Part shown: positions 1 through 7,209 of the stretch, piece after piece
Position numbering within the stretch: position 1 is the first letter of the stretch
Layout of the letters: the number at the start of each line of letters is the position of its first letter
Origin: CAYMST01 sp964393115
GTDB taxonomy: Bacteria > Bacteroidota > Bacteroidia > Cytophagales > Cyclobacteriaceae
DNA length: 28,691 nt
Direction: 5' to 3'
NCBI GenBank assembly: GCA_964393115.1
Contig: CAYMST010000023.1
Location: 1-28,691 of the forward strand
Notes under the pieces: generated by a model
What the model saw: the letters and a program-made list of their open reading frames with translations, nothing else
Database searches by the model: none
What the model was told of the DNA's origin: nothing
Made by a program: the position numbers and the translations under genes

Positions 1-2
1 AG

Positions 3-371
3 GAAGAGGTTTATCAATTAATGAATGATATCCATCATTACGATACCGTCTTTTTACACTTTTTGAAAAATGAAAGTATTCATAATAGTAAAAAGGTAAC
101 CCGTAAGATCGCCCAGTTTGAAACTAAATACTCTCCAAAGAATTTTCTTAAGCACCTCAATCGGGAGTGCAAAGAGCTGTCAGAGTTAGAGCGAAATCGC
201 AAAGTTACTGAGCAAGATTTTGGAATAACTTCTTACGATGCCATGCGTTATGTCGTCGATACGGAAATGTATCAATATGTACACAATCTTACTACTCGAC
301 TAAAGCACATGAATGAATGGATTCACCGCGTAGAAATGGATATCTACCTAAGTCAACTCGGTGATGAATAA
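3..371 (+). CDS. Unrecognised protein, 3' end only
   Basis: The frame is open from the window edge: six codons precede the first ATG (base 21) without a stop, so this is most likely the C-terminal part of a longer gene rather than a 116-residue protein starting at base 21. The visible part is hydrophilic, Lys/Glu/His-rich and predicted mostly helical, with no signal peptide or membrane segment. It ends in TAA 20 bases before the convergent end of the pentaheme cytochrome gene. I do not recognise the family and assign no function. The frame is credible because it is uninterrupted to the window edge and has ordinary codon use. Confidence 0.6.
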   Translation, partial: EEVYQLMNDIHHYDTVFLHFLKNESIHNSKKVTRKIAQFETKYSPKNFLKHLNRECKELSELERNRKVTEQDFGITSYDAMRYVVDTEMYQYVHNLTTRLKHMNEWIHRVEMDIYLSQLGDE

Positions 372-391
372 TCTTCTTATTTTCTGACCTA

Positions 392-1090
392 TTACAGCTT
401 AAGATCCTCCTCTTTCGTTGCCAGGATCTGTTTTTTATCTGAGTATGGTGATTTGCCTCCGGCAAAATACTCTCTGACAACTGAAAGAGGAATGGTATCA
501 TTCAGGCTTTCTGCTGCATGCATGACATGATTGCCATGAAAATCATGACACTGAAGACATGTAGACCATTGTCCTTGTTCTATTAAGTCCTTATGCGAGA
601 TTTCAAGTGGATCATTTTTCATTTCCGTATCCTCATGACAGTTGACGCAATACGCAACACTTGGAATTGTGATCCGAATACCGTCCGAATGTTCCCGATG
701 ACATGATTCACAAACTGTTGGTTTGATATTCTTTCTGGCTTCCACAAAACGTGGTTCCGTAAAGCGGTGTACCGGGTGTCTATCGTTATCACGTTCATGA
801 CAGTCTAAGCATTTATGATTATCTACATCTTCAGTACCAAAAACGGTAGGTTTCTTCCGTAAACCAAATACATACATAATATTGGCTTGCAGCTGCTGAA
901 ACTCCGTACCAACAGCATCTCTATGACAAGACTCACATTTAAACCCTTCATGTCCATGATTCATTGGCCCTTTCATAACATACTGCTCGTTACCTGGCCA
1001 CATCAATACTACATAGGCAATAGCACTTACTAACACTCCTACTGAAAACCCTATTACTTGTCTTTTTCTTCTTCTGCTAATGCTGAACAT
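392..1090 (-). CDS. Membrane-anchored pentaheme cytochrome c (cytochrome c3/NapC-like)
   Basis: Probable periplasmic multiheme electron carrier of 232 residues. An arginine/lysine-rich start (residues 6-10) is followed by one hydrophobic helix (about 12-31) that would act as an uncleaved anchor. Five CXXCH heme-attachment motifs follow: CESCH 52-56, CLDCH 94-98, CESCH 127-131, CVNCH 148-152 and CLQCH 178-182, with extra His residues that could be distal ligands. This layout is typical of cytochrome c3 / NapC-NirT-like quinol or electron-transfer proteins. No catalytic reductase subunit is encoded nearby, so its partner is unknown. It is the last gene of a minus-strand cluster, 42 bases after the CcmF-type heme lyase that could mature it. 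The heme count is seen directly; the direction of electron flow is inference. Confidence 0.85.
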   Translation of the reverse strand: MFSISRRRKRQVIGFSVGVLVSAIAYVVLMWPGNEQYVMKGPMNHGHEGFKCESCHRDAVGTEFQQLQANIMYVFGLRKKPTVFGTEDVDNHKCLDCHERDNDRHPVHRFTEPRFVEARKNIKPTVCESCHREHSDGIRITIPSVAYCVNCHEDTEMKNDPLEISHKDLIEQGQWSTCLQCHDFHGNHVMHAAESLNDTIPLSVVREYFAGGKSPYSDKKQILATKEEDLKL

Positions 1091-1132
1091 ATCACTAATG
1101 TTTTATAAGAACCAATCTTTAGACGCTGTCCC

Positions 1133-3805
1133 TTAGGCCTGAGCCCTTTGGACCCTTGTTTTATGTGTTACCCACATACCTTCTGCAACCAACTCACCGT
1201 CCAATAGATCAATTGCTTCTCGTTTTTTCCTGTTCCCCAACCTCATGAATCGTTTGCTAACCGACAACCCAACACCCAGGCTCATCACTATAGTCCCAAG
1301 CCATACCAGGTTAATGTGAGGGAACTCTATGGCCTTCAGTGTAATCCAATCTTTCTGGCTGGTGCTGACTTTAAAGGCAACTCGTTTATTGTCACCTCCA
1401 ATCTGTGTAACCCATAGCTTTACACCTAACGGTTTATTATGGTCTGGATATAATCGTAGCGCGCCACCCAAAGAAGCCACAAGCGGATTCATCTCGTACT
1501 TATGACCATTATGATAAATATCAAATCGTGGTTTGAGTAGTACATCATTTTTGCCTAAGGAAAAACCTATCGATTGCTCTTCACGTGTAATGCCGCGAAA
1601 TACAATGGCAAGACTCTCTAGAAAGGTCGTGTCATTCCTGGCCAAAATCATATCAACTGGATCGGACCACTCCAATTTCTTTTCATCAGGGAAGTTAGAG
1701 ATATGAGCATAGAGGTCTCGGTTCCAAAATTTAGTGATACCGGGTGATGCCATGTAGCCCATCTCTTCATTATTTTGCATTCTAGGATATATCGTAAAAG
1801 ACTCTCCAGACTGGCTCACCATCATGATTTTGTAATATCTATTCTCCGGTCTACCGTAGATAGTATCTCCTTTATTTAGTTTTGAGCCATTGGAGCTAAT
1901 TATTGAAGACCCAACCACAAATATTTTTTCATCGGTAGTCATTAAAAGGTCATCGTGATCAACATAGCCATAGGCATCAGTTAGCAACTGTGGACCTAAA
2001 TAATGGGCCAAATACCCATTCATTAAGCTCGGTTCATTGCGCACTAGCAATACATTGCTCTTACGAGACTCTTCACGAACCGTATTTTTTGCGAAGTCTA
2101 GTGATTCATTTTGCGATACGATCCTCGACTTATCAGATGAATACAAAAACCCAAGCATCATAATAGCAAAACCAATATGGCTAAGGCTACCACCAATATG
2201 TACCGCACCAACTTTTTGATTGCGTAACAGAACCAGACCACTAAACGTAATAGCCACTACACTAGAAAACACCAATGCCATGGCAATAGCAGACGTGAAC
2301 TTGCCTAGAAAGATAACCGCCGCTGTAGAGACTATGGCCAAAGAAAAAGGCAATGCCAATTTCGTTTCGACGTCATAGCGGTTTTTAATCTTAAATAAAT
2401 AAAAAGCCTGTCCAGCTCCTGCTAAAACTAGTATGGCTACGGCAAACCATGCCTGAAATTTGGTATAAAATAATACAGGATCAGTGGGTGGAGCTAAATC
2501 CAATGAGATTCCAAAGGCTTCCATGATGGTGTTATAAACAGGAATAGAAGTGGAAACCAAAACTTGAAAAGCCGCAAGGCAAAGGACTACCGCTCCTAAA
2601 GACACCCAAAACTCGAACTGAAACCAAGAAGACTCTTTTGTATCCATGGAGATGTTTCTCCAGTTCATAACTAATAATGTGATTCCAGATACAATTGTAA
2701 ACGTTAAGAAGAAGACAAGCTGCCCTGACAATCCTAAGTCAGTAAAAGAGTGCACCGAGGAGTTTCCCAAAATGCCGCTTCTCGTCAAAAAAGTAGCGTA
2801 TACAACTAAACCAAATGTGGCAAACACAAGTCCATATAGTGACATCGATGTCTTTCCCTTTTTATTCGCTACTAATAGCACGTGCATACTTGCCACTGCC
2901 ACAAGCCATGGTACGTAAATAGCATTTTCGACCGGGTCCCAACTCCAATAGCCCCCAAAGTTAAGGGTCTCATAAGCCCAATAGGCTCCCATCATGATGC
3001 CAACACCTAATACCAATACAGTCATTCCCATCCACGGAAAAGAAGCCTTCATCCAACCTAAAAAGTCTTTTTGAAGCAAAGAAGCCATACCAAAACAAAA
3101 AGGAATCGCTGAAAGGGCAAAGCCTAAAAATATGATCGGTGGATGAATAACCATCCATATGTTCTGCAACAACGGATTTAGACCAGTTCCGTCTATCGGG
3201 ATAAAATCAGGGTTACTTTCAAAAAGCGGTGAGCTAATGACATTTCTTAACAGTACAAATGGCGAACTGCCAATTTTTAGACCCCAATCCGGAAAATAAA
3301 CACCTAAAATCATGGAGACCAGCGATGCTTGAATAAGACAGAACACCAGCATCACACCAGTCTTTAATGCGCCGGATGTACGTATTAGTATCAGCCCCAA
3401 AACCGCATTCCAAAAAATCCAAAGTAAGAAAGACCCTTCTTGTCCTTCCCAAAAGCTTGAAATCACATAATGTAAAGGAAGGTCAAGGGAAGAGTGTGAC
3501 CAGGCATAATGATATTCAAAGTGGTTTCCGTTGATAATAAGAAACAGGAAGGAAACTATAGCTAACACAGACACCAAATGGGCATAGTAAAGACGATCTG
3601 CGAATCTCGACCAAGAGCTTCTGTTGACTGTAATAGCATCATTACCGCTCAAAAGCCTCAACAGATAGCCTAACCTCCCGCCATCAATACCAGTTGGGCG
3701 CTGTTCGTAATTTGTCAAGGCCATTGATACAAGATAACTCAAAGCCGCAGCCAAAATGACAACGAAAGACGATACAATCGCTAAATGTCCTAGTTGCCCA
3801 AGCAT
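1133..3805 (-). CDS. ccmF: CcmF-type cytochrome c heme lyase (CcsA/CcmF family)
   Basis: Polytopic membrane protein of 890 residues that would ligate heme to apocytochrome c at the periplasmic face. Signatures are the tryptophan-rich heme-handling segment NFGGYWSWDPVENA (residues 282-295), an HPP motif in a helix (221-223), and the CcmF-like stretch with His and WEGQEGS at about 98-125. About a dozen hydrophobic helices come first, then a large soluble region (about 560-840), then a final helix. It is longer than the roughly 650 residues of E. coli CcmF, mostly through this periplasmic domain. The ATG follows directly on the TAG stop of the upstream reductase gene (TAGATG), implying translational coupling. 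No ccmABCDEGH genes are nearby, so it may be a locus-dedicated lyase or the organism's general one placed here. Confidence 0.93.
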   Translation of the reverse strand: MLGQLGHLAIVSSFVVILAAALSYLVSMALTNYEQRPTGIDGGRLGYLLRLLSGNDAITVNRSSWSRFADRLYYAHLVSVLAIVSFLFLIINGNHFEYHYAWSHSSLDLPLHYVISSFWEGQEGSFLLWIFWNAVLGLILIRTSGALKTGVMLVFCLIQASLVSMILGVYFPDWGLKIGSSPFVLLRNVISSPLFESNPDFIPIDGTGLNPLLQNIWMVIHPPIIFLGFALSAIPFCFGMASLLQKDFLGWMKASFPWMGMTVLVLGVGIMMGAYWAYETLNFGGYWSWDPVENAIYVPWLVAVASMHVLLVANKKGKTSMSLYGLVFATFGLVVYATFLTRSGILGNSSVHSFTDLGLSGQLVFFLTFTIVSGITLLVMNWRNISMDTKESSWFQFEFWVSLGAVVLCLAAFQVLVSTSIPVYNTIMEAFGISLDLAPPTDPVLFYTKFQAWFAVAILVLAGAGQAFYLFKIKNRYDVETKLALPFSLAIVSTAAVIFLGKFTSAIAMALVFSSVVAITFSGLVLLRNQKVGAVHIGGSLSHIGFAIMMLGFLYSSDKSRIVSQNESLDFAKNTVREESRKSNVLLVRNEPSLMNGYLAHYLGPQLLTDAYGYVDHDDLLMTTDEKIFVVGSSIISSNGSKLNKGDTIYGRPENRYYKIMMVSQSGESFTIYPRMQNNEEMGYMASPGITKFWNRDLYAHISNFPDEKKLEWSDPVDMILARNDTTFLESLAIVFRGITREEQSIGFSLGKNDVLLKPRFDIYHNGHKYEMNPLVASLGGALRLYPDHNKPLGVKLWVTQIGGDNKRVAFKVSTSQKDWITLKAIEFPHINLVWLGTIVMSLGVGLSVSKRFMRLGNRKKREAIDLLDGELVAEGMWVTHKTRVQRAQA

Positions 3806-4861
3806 CTATACTTCTAATTTTACATTGTTCGTCAGTGGCTTACTCAAGCAAGTGAGCACGTAACCAGCTTCCTCATCTTTTTTAGATAATATGCTACCAG
3901 AGCGCATTTGAATTTCACCCGAAGTACATTTCGCCTTACAGGAGCCACAAATCCCATCCATACAGACATATGGGATGTTGACTTTGTTATCTAACGCGGC
4001 ATCTAATATGGTTTTATTCGGCTTCACAGAGACTAAATGTTCTTTTCCCTTTAGTGTTATGGATACCTCCCTAGTCTCTAGCATGGCACCACTAGCTTTT
4101 GTCTCACCAGCTGACGGAGGTGGAGCTGTAAACTTCTCAATATGTATTTTCTCCTCTGAAACACCGTAAGATTTTAATCCCTCCTCTGCTTCTTTCATCA
4201 TGCCAGAAGGGCCGCAAATAAAATACTCTGCATCAACTTTTTTCAAGTCAGGAATTTGTTCCAGAAGGTTTCTCACTTGGCTTCTTTCTACCCTGCCCTT
4301 ATAGCAACCTTCAAAGTCACCCGGATTTTCTAGTATATGCACCAGATTTAATCTCCCGTTAAATTCTGTTTTTAAGGCACTGAGTTGCTCATTAAAAATA
4401 ACGGATTCTACATCACGATTCCCATAAAACAACGACACCCGTGATTTCTTTTCATTGTACAGCGTAGACTTGGCCATGGACATAAGTGGTGTAATTCCAC
4501 TACCTGCTCCAAACAATACAATGTCTCTTGATAACTTCGGGTTAGGCTCTAAGGTAAACCCACCCATCGGCTTTAGCACCTTCATAGAATCACCCTTCTT
4601 GACTGTATTATACAGGTGATTGGACACTTTACCGTCTTTAATTCTTTTGACAGTCACAGATATAGTACTGTCTACTTTAGGTGCTGTATTTATCGAGTAG
4701 CACCGTCGCTCTATTCTTCCTTCAATTTCTGTAAGTAAGGTTAGAAATTGACCAGGGACATATTTGATTTTTTTTAGAAATGGTTGTTTGAAGTGTATGC
4801 TAATCGCATCTTCTGTTTCCTTCACCACCTCTACTATTTTTAAATTTACTGCTGACTCCAT
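3806..4861 (-). CDS. FAD/NAD(P)H oxidoreductase with C-terminal 2Fe-2S ferredoxin domain (PaaE/Hmp-reductase-like)
   Basis: Cytosolic flavoprotein of 351 residues that would take hydride from NAD(P)H and pass single electrons through FAD to a plant-type 2Fe-2S cluster. In order it has an FAD-binding barrel with RRCYSIN (52-58), a nucleotide-binding half with GAGSGITPL (118-126) and CGPSGMM (216-222), a Pro/Ala-rich linker (about 245-262), and a ferredoxin domain with cluster cysteines C300, C305, C308 and C338. The architecture matches phenylacetyl-CoA epoxidase reductase PaaE and related reductases, but no oxygenase subunits are encoded here. It lies between a putative b-type membrane cytochrome (13 bases upstream) and CcmF (0 bases downstream), so its partner is more likely the membrane heme protein or the nearby globin. 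The biochemical class is firm; the acceptor is inferred. Confidence 0.9.
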   Translation of the reverse strand: MESAVNLKIVEVVKETEDAISIHFKQPFLKKIKYVPGQFLTLLTEIEGRIERRCYSINTAPKVDSTISVTVKRIKDGKVSNHLYNTVKKGDSMKVLKPMGGFTLEPNPKLSRDIVLFGAGSGITPLMSMAKSTLYNEKKSRVSLFYGNRDVESVIFNEQLSALKTEFNGRLNLVHILENPGDFEGCYKGRVERSQVRNLLEQIPDLKKVDAEYFICGPSGMMKEAEEGLKSYGVSEEKIHIEKFTAPPPSAGETKASGAMLETREVSITLKGKEHLVSVKPNKTILDAALDNKVNIPYVCMDGICGSCKAKCTSGEIQMRSGSILSKKDEEAGYVLTCLSKPLTNNVKLEV

Positions 4862-4874
4862 ATCTCTGGTGATG

Positions 4875-5351
4875 TTATTGGTAATAAAATACGATCCAAA
4901 CGTGATAGACGGTTAATAGCGAAATGAATAATGAGAAGGCTACGTGGGTAATCATCCAGCCTTGAAAGTACCATTGTTTTTGACTCTTGATAACATCTGT
5001 ATTAACCATTCCTAATAGAAAGTTTCCAAAGAATGTCAGACTCAAGATTAACAAATAGGCAAAGCCTAATTTCATGGAGTGCACGTAAAAAAATAGTGGT
5101 GTAAACGCCCCTAACCAAGTATGAATAGCGTAATAGGTTAAACTCTTATTTTGAAATTTCGGAATAGTCCTTACTAAGCTCAATGACCATTGGAATAAAA
5201 TAAAAACAGACAGAAATAAGCCCGACCATCTACGGTACATTTGCTCTTCCTGTAGCTCATATAAATAATTCCAGCGCAGACCAAAAAGGTCTTGGATAAC
5301 GAATAGCGCAAATAAAACGCTACCAATGATCACATAAATCGTTCTGCTCAT
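4875..5351 (-). CDS. Five-helix membrane protein, putative bis-heme b cytochrome (ferric-reductase/NOX-like core)
   Basis: Small integral membrane protein of 158 residues with five predicted helices (about 5-22, 44-62, 75-93, 96-115, 134-156). Two helices each carry a pair of histidines exactly 14 positions apart: H77/H91 and H136/H150. This is the arrangement by which ferric reductases, NOX enzymes and cytochrome b bind two stacked b-hemes across the membrane. The next gene encodes an FAD/NAD(P)H reductase; in NOX and ferric reductases these two parts are fused, so this looks like a split version. A purine-rich AAGGAGG directly abuts the ATG, which is unusually close for a Shine-Dalgarno site. 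I do not recognise a named family; heme binding is inferred from the His spacing. Confidence 0.7.
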   Translation of the reverse strand: MSRTIYVIIGSVLFALFVIQDLFGLRWNYLYELQEEQMYRRWSGLFLSVFILFQWSLSLVRTIPKFQNKSLTYYAIHTWLGAFTPLFFYVHSMKLGFAYLLILSLTFFGNFLLGMVNTDVIKSQKQWYFQGWMITHVAFSLFISLLTVYHVWIVFYYQ

Positions 5352-5430
5352 CCTCCTTAAATATTTCTTCTTTCGCCCGAATGTCTCCGGAACGTAGTTA
5401 ATGTTTCTCTAATGCTGATATTCTCTCTCT

Positions 5431-5478
5431 CTATTGCTCAACTAAAGACTATACAGCACAGCTTACTATTTCTCAACT
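5431..5478. repeat. Pair of 13-bp direct repeats upstream of the heme operon
   Basis: CTATTGCTCAACT (5431-5443) and CTATTTCTCAACT (5466-5478) match at 12 of 13 positions and start 35 bases apart. They lie 80-127 bases upstream of the b-type cytochrome start, where a regulator of the operon might bind. The repeat is seen directly; the operator role is inference. Confidence 0.4.
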
Positions 5479-5479
5479 T

Positions 5480-5505
5480 AAGTAGCGGTAACTGAGACGC
5501 TACTT
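5480..5505. repeat. Inverted repeat (8-bp arms, 10-base loop)
   Basis: AAGTAGCG (5480-5487) and CGCTACTT (5498-5505) are perfect complements. On the plus strand the right arm runs into TTTCT, but neither strand has a good U-tract, so I do not call it an intrinsic terminator. It adjoins the second 13-bp direct repeat and could be a regulator site or RNA hairpin before the b-cytochrome operon. Confidence 0.4.
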
Positions 5506-5544
5506 TTCTAGCTAATCAAACAGTCATATGAAGTATAAGTGTAA

Positions 5545-5575
5545 ATGAGATTGAGACCTTAAGCCTCAACCTCAT
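5545..5575 (-). terminator. Possible hairpin terminator of the Tll0287-like gene
   Basis: On the minus strand, 11-base arms ATGAGGTTGAG and CTCAATCTCAT pair fully if one G-U wobble is allowed, around a 9-base loop. The hairpin begins 31 bases after the stop of the Tll0287-like gene, where a terminator would sit. It lacks a U-tract on the 3' side, so it may instead be an RNA-stabilising or processing structure. Confidence 0.35.
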
Positions 5576-5606
5576 AAAAAGTATATTGACTGAATGTTAG
5601 TTTTCT

Positions 5607-6431
5607 TTATTTTAAAATTCCTTTCAACGTCTCATAAGCCGTTAGCTCAGCTATACTATCTAAGAACACTTCAGTCTCAGGAAGTATATAACCACTTGAT
5701 GGCCAGCTAGCTCCTACAGGTGGGATTTCATTTTCAGTAAACCCTTTAGTCTTCGCCAAATAAGAATCATATGTTGCACCAGCACCATCACGGTATGCCA
5801 TAATAATTCCTTGCAATTCATCAAATGTTACAGAATCAGCTGGATATGTCCACGTAGTCGCACCTTGTATGTCCCCAAGTTTCCAATCACTCTTGCTAGT
5901 TTCTGGGTGATCATTGTGACAATTCACACATGGCCCAGCAACAGCAAAGTCTGGGAACATAGCTGTATAGAGCTTGTTCTCTTCGTCATAGAAAAACTTC
6001 GGCTTGCTGTCTTTTCTCATTTCAGCAAACAACTCAGCCTGCTTTCCTTTGAATTTATTGGACTTTCGGATAGGGAAATCAGATCCAAGAAACAAACCCA
6101 ATGGGACATCGCCTTTCTTTCTAATGTCACCAGCTATACCTCGTAGAAACAAAGCGGGTAATGGACCAGCTTCGACATCATCCTTTGCCCAGTCTTCATG
6201 AAACTTCAGCCCCTTTTTCTTACCAGCACCCACGATAGCCTTGGTATACAGGGTTCTTGCCACGTCATTTTCTTTGGCAACAATTTCAAAGGCTTCTTTA
6301 ACAGAATACAGTTTTTTTACAACGCTTCCTCCTCCTTCTTCTGGTAGTGGAGCACATGAATAAACGATACCGCCAATGGTCGCGATAAGCACCAGAATAG
6401 CGATTGATTTGTTTGTGAAACGTGTTTTCAT
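5607..6431 (-). CDS. Tll0287-like (DUF3365) c-type heme lipoprotein
   Basis: Exported heme-containing protein of 274 residues. The N-terminus has a basic start, a hydrophobic core (9-24) and IVYSC with Cys26, an acceptable lipobox, followed by a Pro/Glu/Gly linker. A single CVNCH motif (168-172) is followed by HP and DWKLGD (182-187), the pattern of the Tll0287-like domain family, which binds one covalent heme in a PAS-like fold and occurs alone or as the sensor part of signalling proteins. Here it stands alone with no kinase or transmembrane output domain, so it may be an electron carrier or a ligand-binding partner. It depends on c-heme maturation, which fits the adjacent CcmF. The family call is fairly strong; the role is unknown. 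It has its own upstream and downstream intergenic regions and is probably transcribed separately. Confidence 0.8.
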   Translation of the reverse strand: MKTRFTNKSIAILVLIATIGGIVYSCAPLPEEGGGSVVKKLYSVKEAFEIVAKENDVARTLYTKAIVGAGKKKGLKFHEDWAKDDVEAGPLPALFLRGIAGDIRKKGDVPLGLFLGSDFPIRKSNKFKGKQAELFAEMRKDSKPKFFYDEENKLYTAMFPDFAVAGPCVNCHNDHPETSKSDWKLGDIQGATTWTYPADSVTFDELQGIIMAYRDGAGATYDSYLAKTKGFTENEIPPVGASWPSSGYILPETEVFLDSIAELTAYETLKGILK

Positions 6432-6463
6432 TTGTCTTAATTTAATTTTAATGAAGAAATAGT

Positions 6464-6495
6464 GATTGAATAGTTCCTCACATGAAGATTCAATC
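6464..6495. repeat. Inverted repeat in the leader of the Tll0287-like gene
   Basis: GATTGAAT (6464-6471) and ATTCAATC (6488-6495) are perfect complements with a 16-base gap, located 33-64 bases upstream of the ATG. They could form a hairpin in the mRNA leader or be an operator. The function is not determinable from sequence. Confidence 0.3.
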
Positions 6496-6595
6496 GTTAT
6501 GCTGATGCACTATAAATATTGTTGAAATTATACTTTCGCAACTGTGATGGTTGCCTCCAAACGCGTTTTTACTTTGGATTAAGATTCATCAACTA

Positions 6596-6614
6596 TTGAC
6601 AAACCGATAGTCAA
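6596..6614. promoter_or_regulatory. Candidate dyad operator TTGAC-N9-GTCAA
   Basis: A perfect five-base dyad TTGAC (6596-6600) / GTCAA (6610-6614) lies between the globin stop and the Tll0287-like gene, about 165 bases before the latter's start. Crp/Fnr-family sites share the TTGA/TCAA half-site logic, but their usual spacer is 4-6 bases and here it is 9. I therefore list it only as a weak candidate. Confidence 0.25.
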
Positions 6615-6681
6615 GACGATATGTCATTTATCCATATTCTCAATAGAGGATGACCATTTTATGCAAGCCGCTAATACTGGC

Positions 6682-6695
6682 AGTCCAAAAGGACT
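6682..6695. repeat. Short inverted repeat just after the globin stop
   Basis: AGTCC (6682-6686), a four-base loop, and GGACT (6691-6695) form a perfect short stem beginning three bases after the globin stop codon on the minus strand. There is no U-tract, so termination is uncertain. Confidence 0.3.
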
Positions 6696-6698
6696 AAT

Positions 6699-7166
6699 CT
6701 AAGCTGCCTGATACGCAGCATCCTTCATCGTTGTAGCTAATACCGTGTAGACAGCTATCCACGCTTCTTTAACCTCATCCGTAAAATCTTCTCCCAAACC
6801 GGCAGCCAATGTGTCAATTAATGCAGCACCCACAGTATCGTACATCTTTTCGGTAACACCATAGTCTACATGTCGCTTTCCTAGGTCTTGAACCGCAGGG
6901 ACAATCGCTGCAAGATTTGTCAATCCATTCACAGCAGTGGCAATCATGGTCATGAGTTTCTTACCTTGCTCCTTCATGTCTCCTTTGAACAGAGGTTTTA
7001 ATTCTGGATCCATTTCGAATAGCTTAGAATAAAAAATTTCTGCTGCCGTATCCGCAATAGGTACAACTTTTGCGAATGACTCTTGAACCAATTTCACCTG
7101 CGTAGCTGTAACTGGTCCTTCTTCTTTTGGGGTAGATTTACCGAATAGATTTTTAAAAAAGCTCAT
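6699..7166 (-). CDS. Single-domain globin
   Basis: Protoheme-binding globin of 155 residues, likely binding O2 or NO. I start it at the ATG at 7166 (MSFFKNLFGK); a longer frame to 7247 would overlap hemA by 38 bases and add a residue stretch foreign to globins. After a short Lys-rich N-terminal extension the globin fold runs from about residue 18 to the end. DMKEQGKKL (about 79-87) places Gln at the distal E7 position, as in flavohemoglobins, and LGKRHVDYG supplies the proximal F8 His. It resembles the flavohemoglobin/neuroglobin-type three-on-three lineage, not truncated globins. It lies 43 bases downstream of hemA and is probably cotranscribed. With a separate FAD reductase nearby, a two-protein NO dioxygenase is conceivable but not shown. 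Confidence 0.9.
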   Translation of the reverse strand: MSFFKNLFGKSTPKEEGPVTATQVKLVQESFAKVVPIADTAAEIFYSKLFEMDPELKPLFKGDMKEQGKKLMTMIATAVNGLTNLAAIVPAVQDLGKRHVDYGVTEKMYDTVGAALIDTLAAGLGEDFTDEVKEAWIAVYTVLATTMKDAAYQAA

Positions 7167-7209
7167 TTTTTTGGATTTAATTTTTGATGCTATTAATTCA
7201 TTTAATTTC

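Noticed and set aside
2646..2918. Open frame antisense to ccmF
   Set aside because: Lies wholly within conserved ccmF sequence and has no protein-like features.
3806..4861. Phenylacetate degradation reductase (PaaE) as specific function
   Set aside because: The architecture matches, but no paaABCD-type oxygenase genes are present; the context is heme electron transfer.
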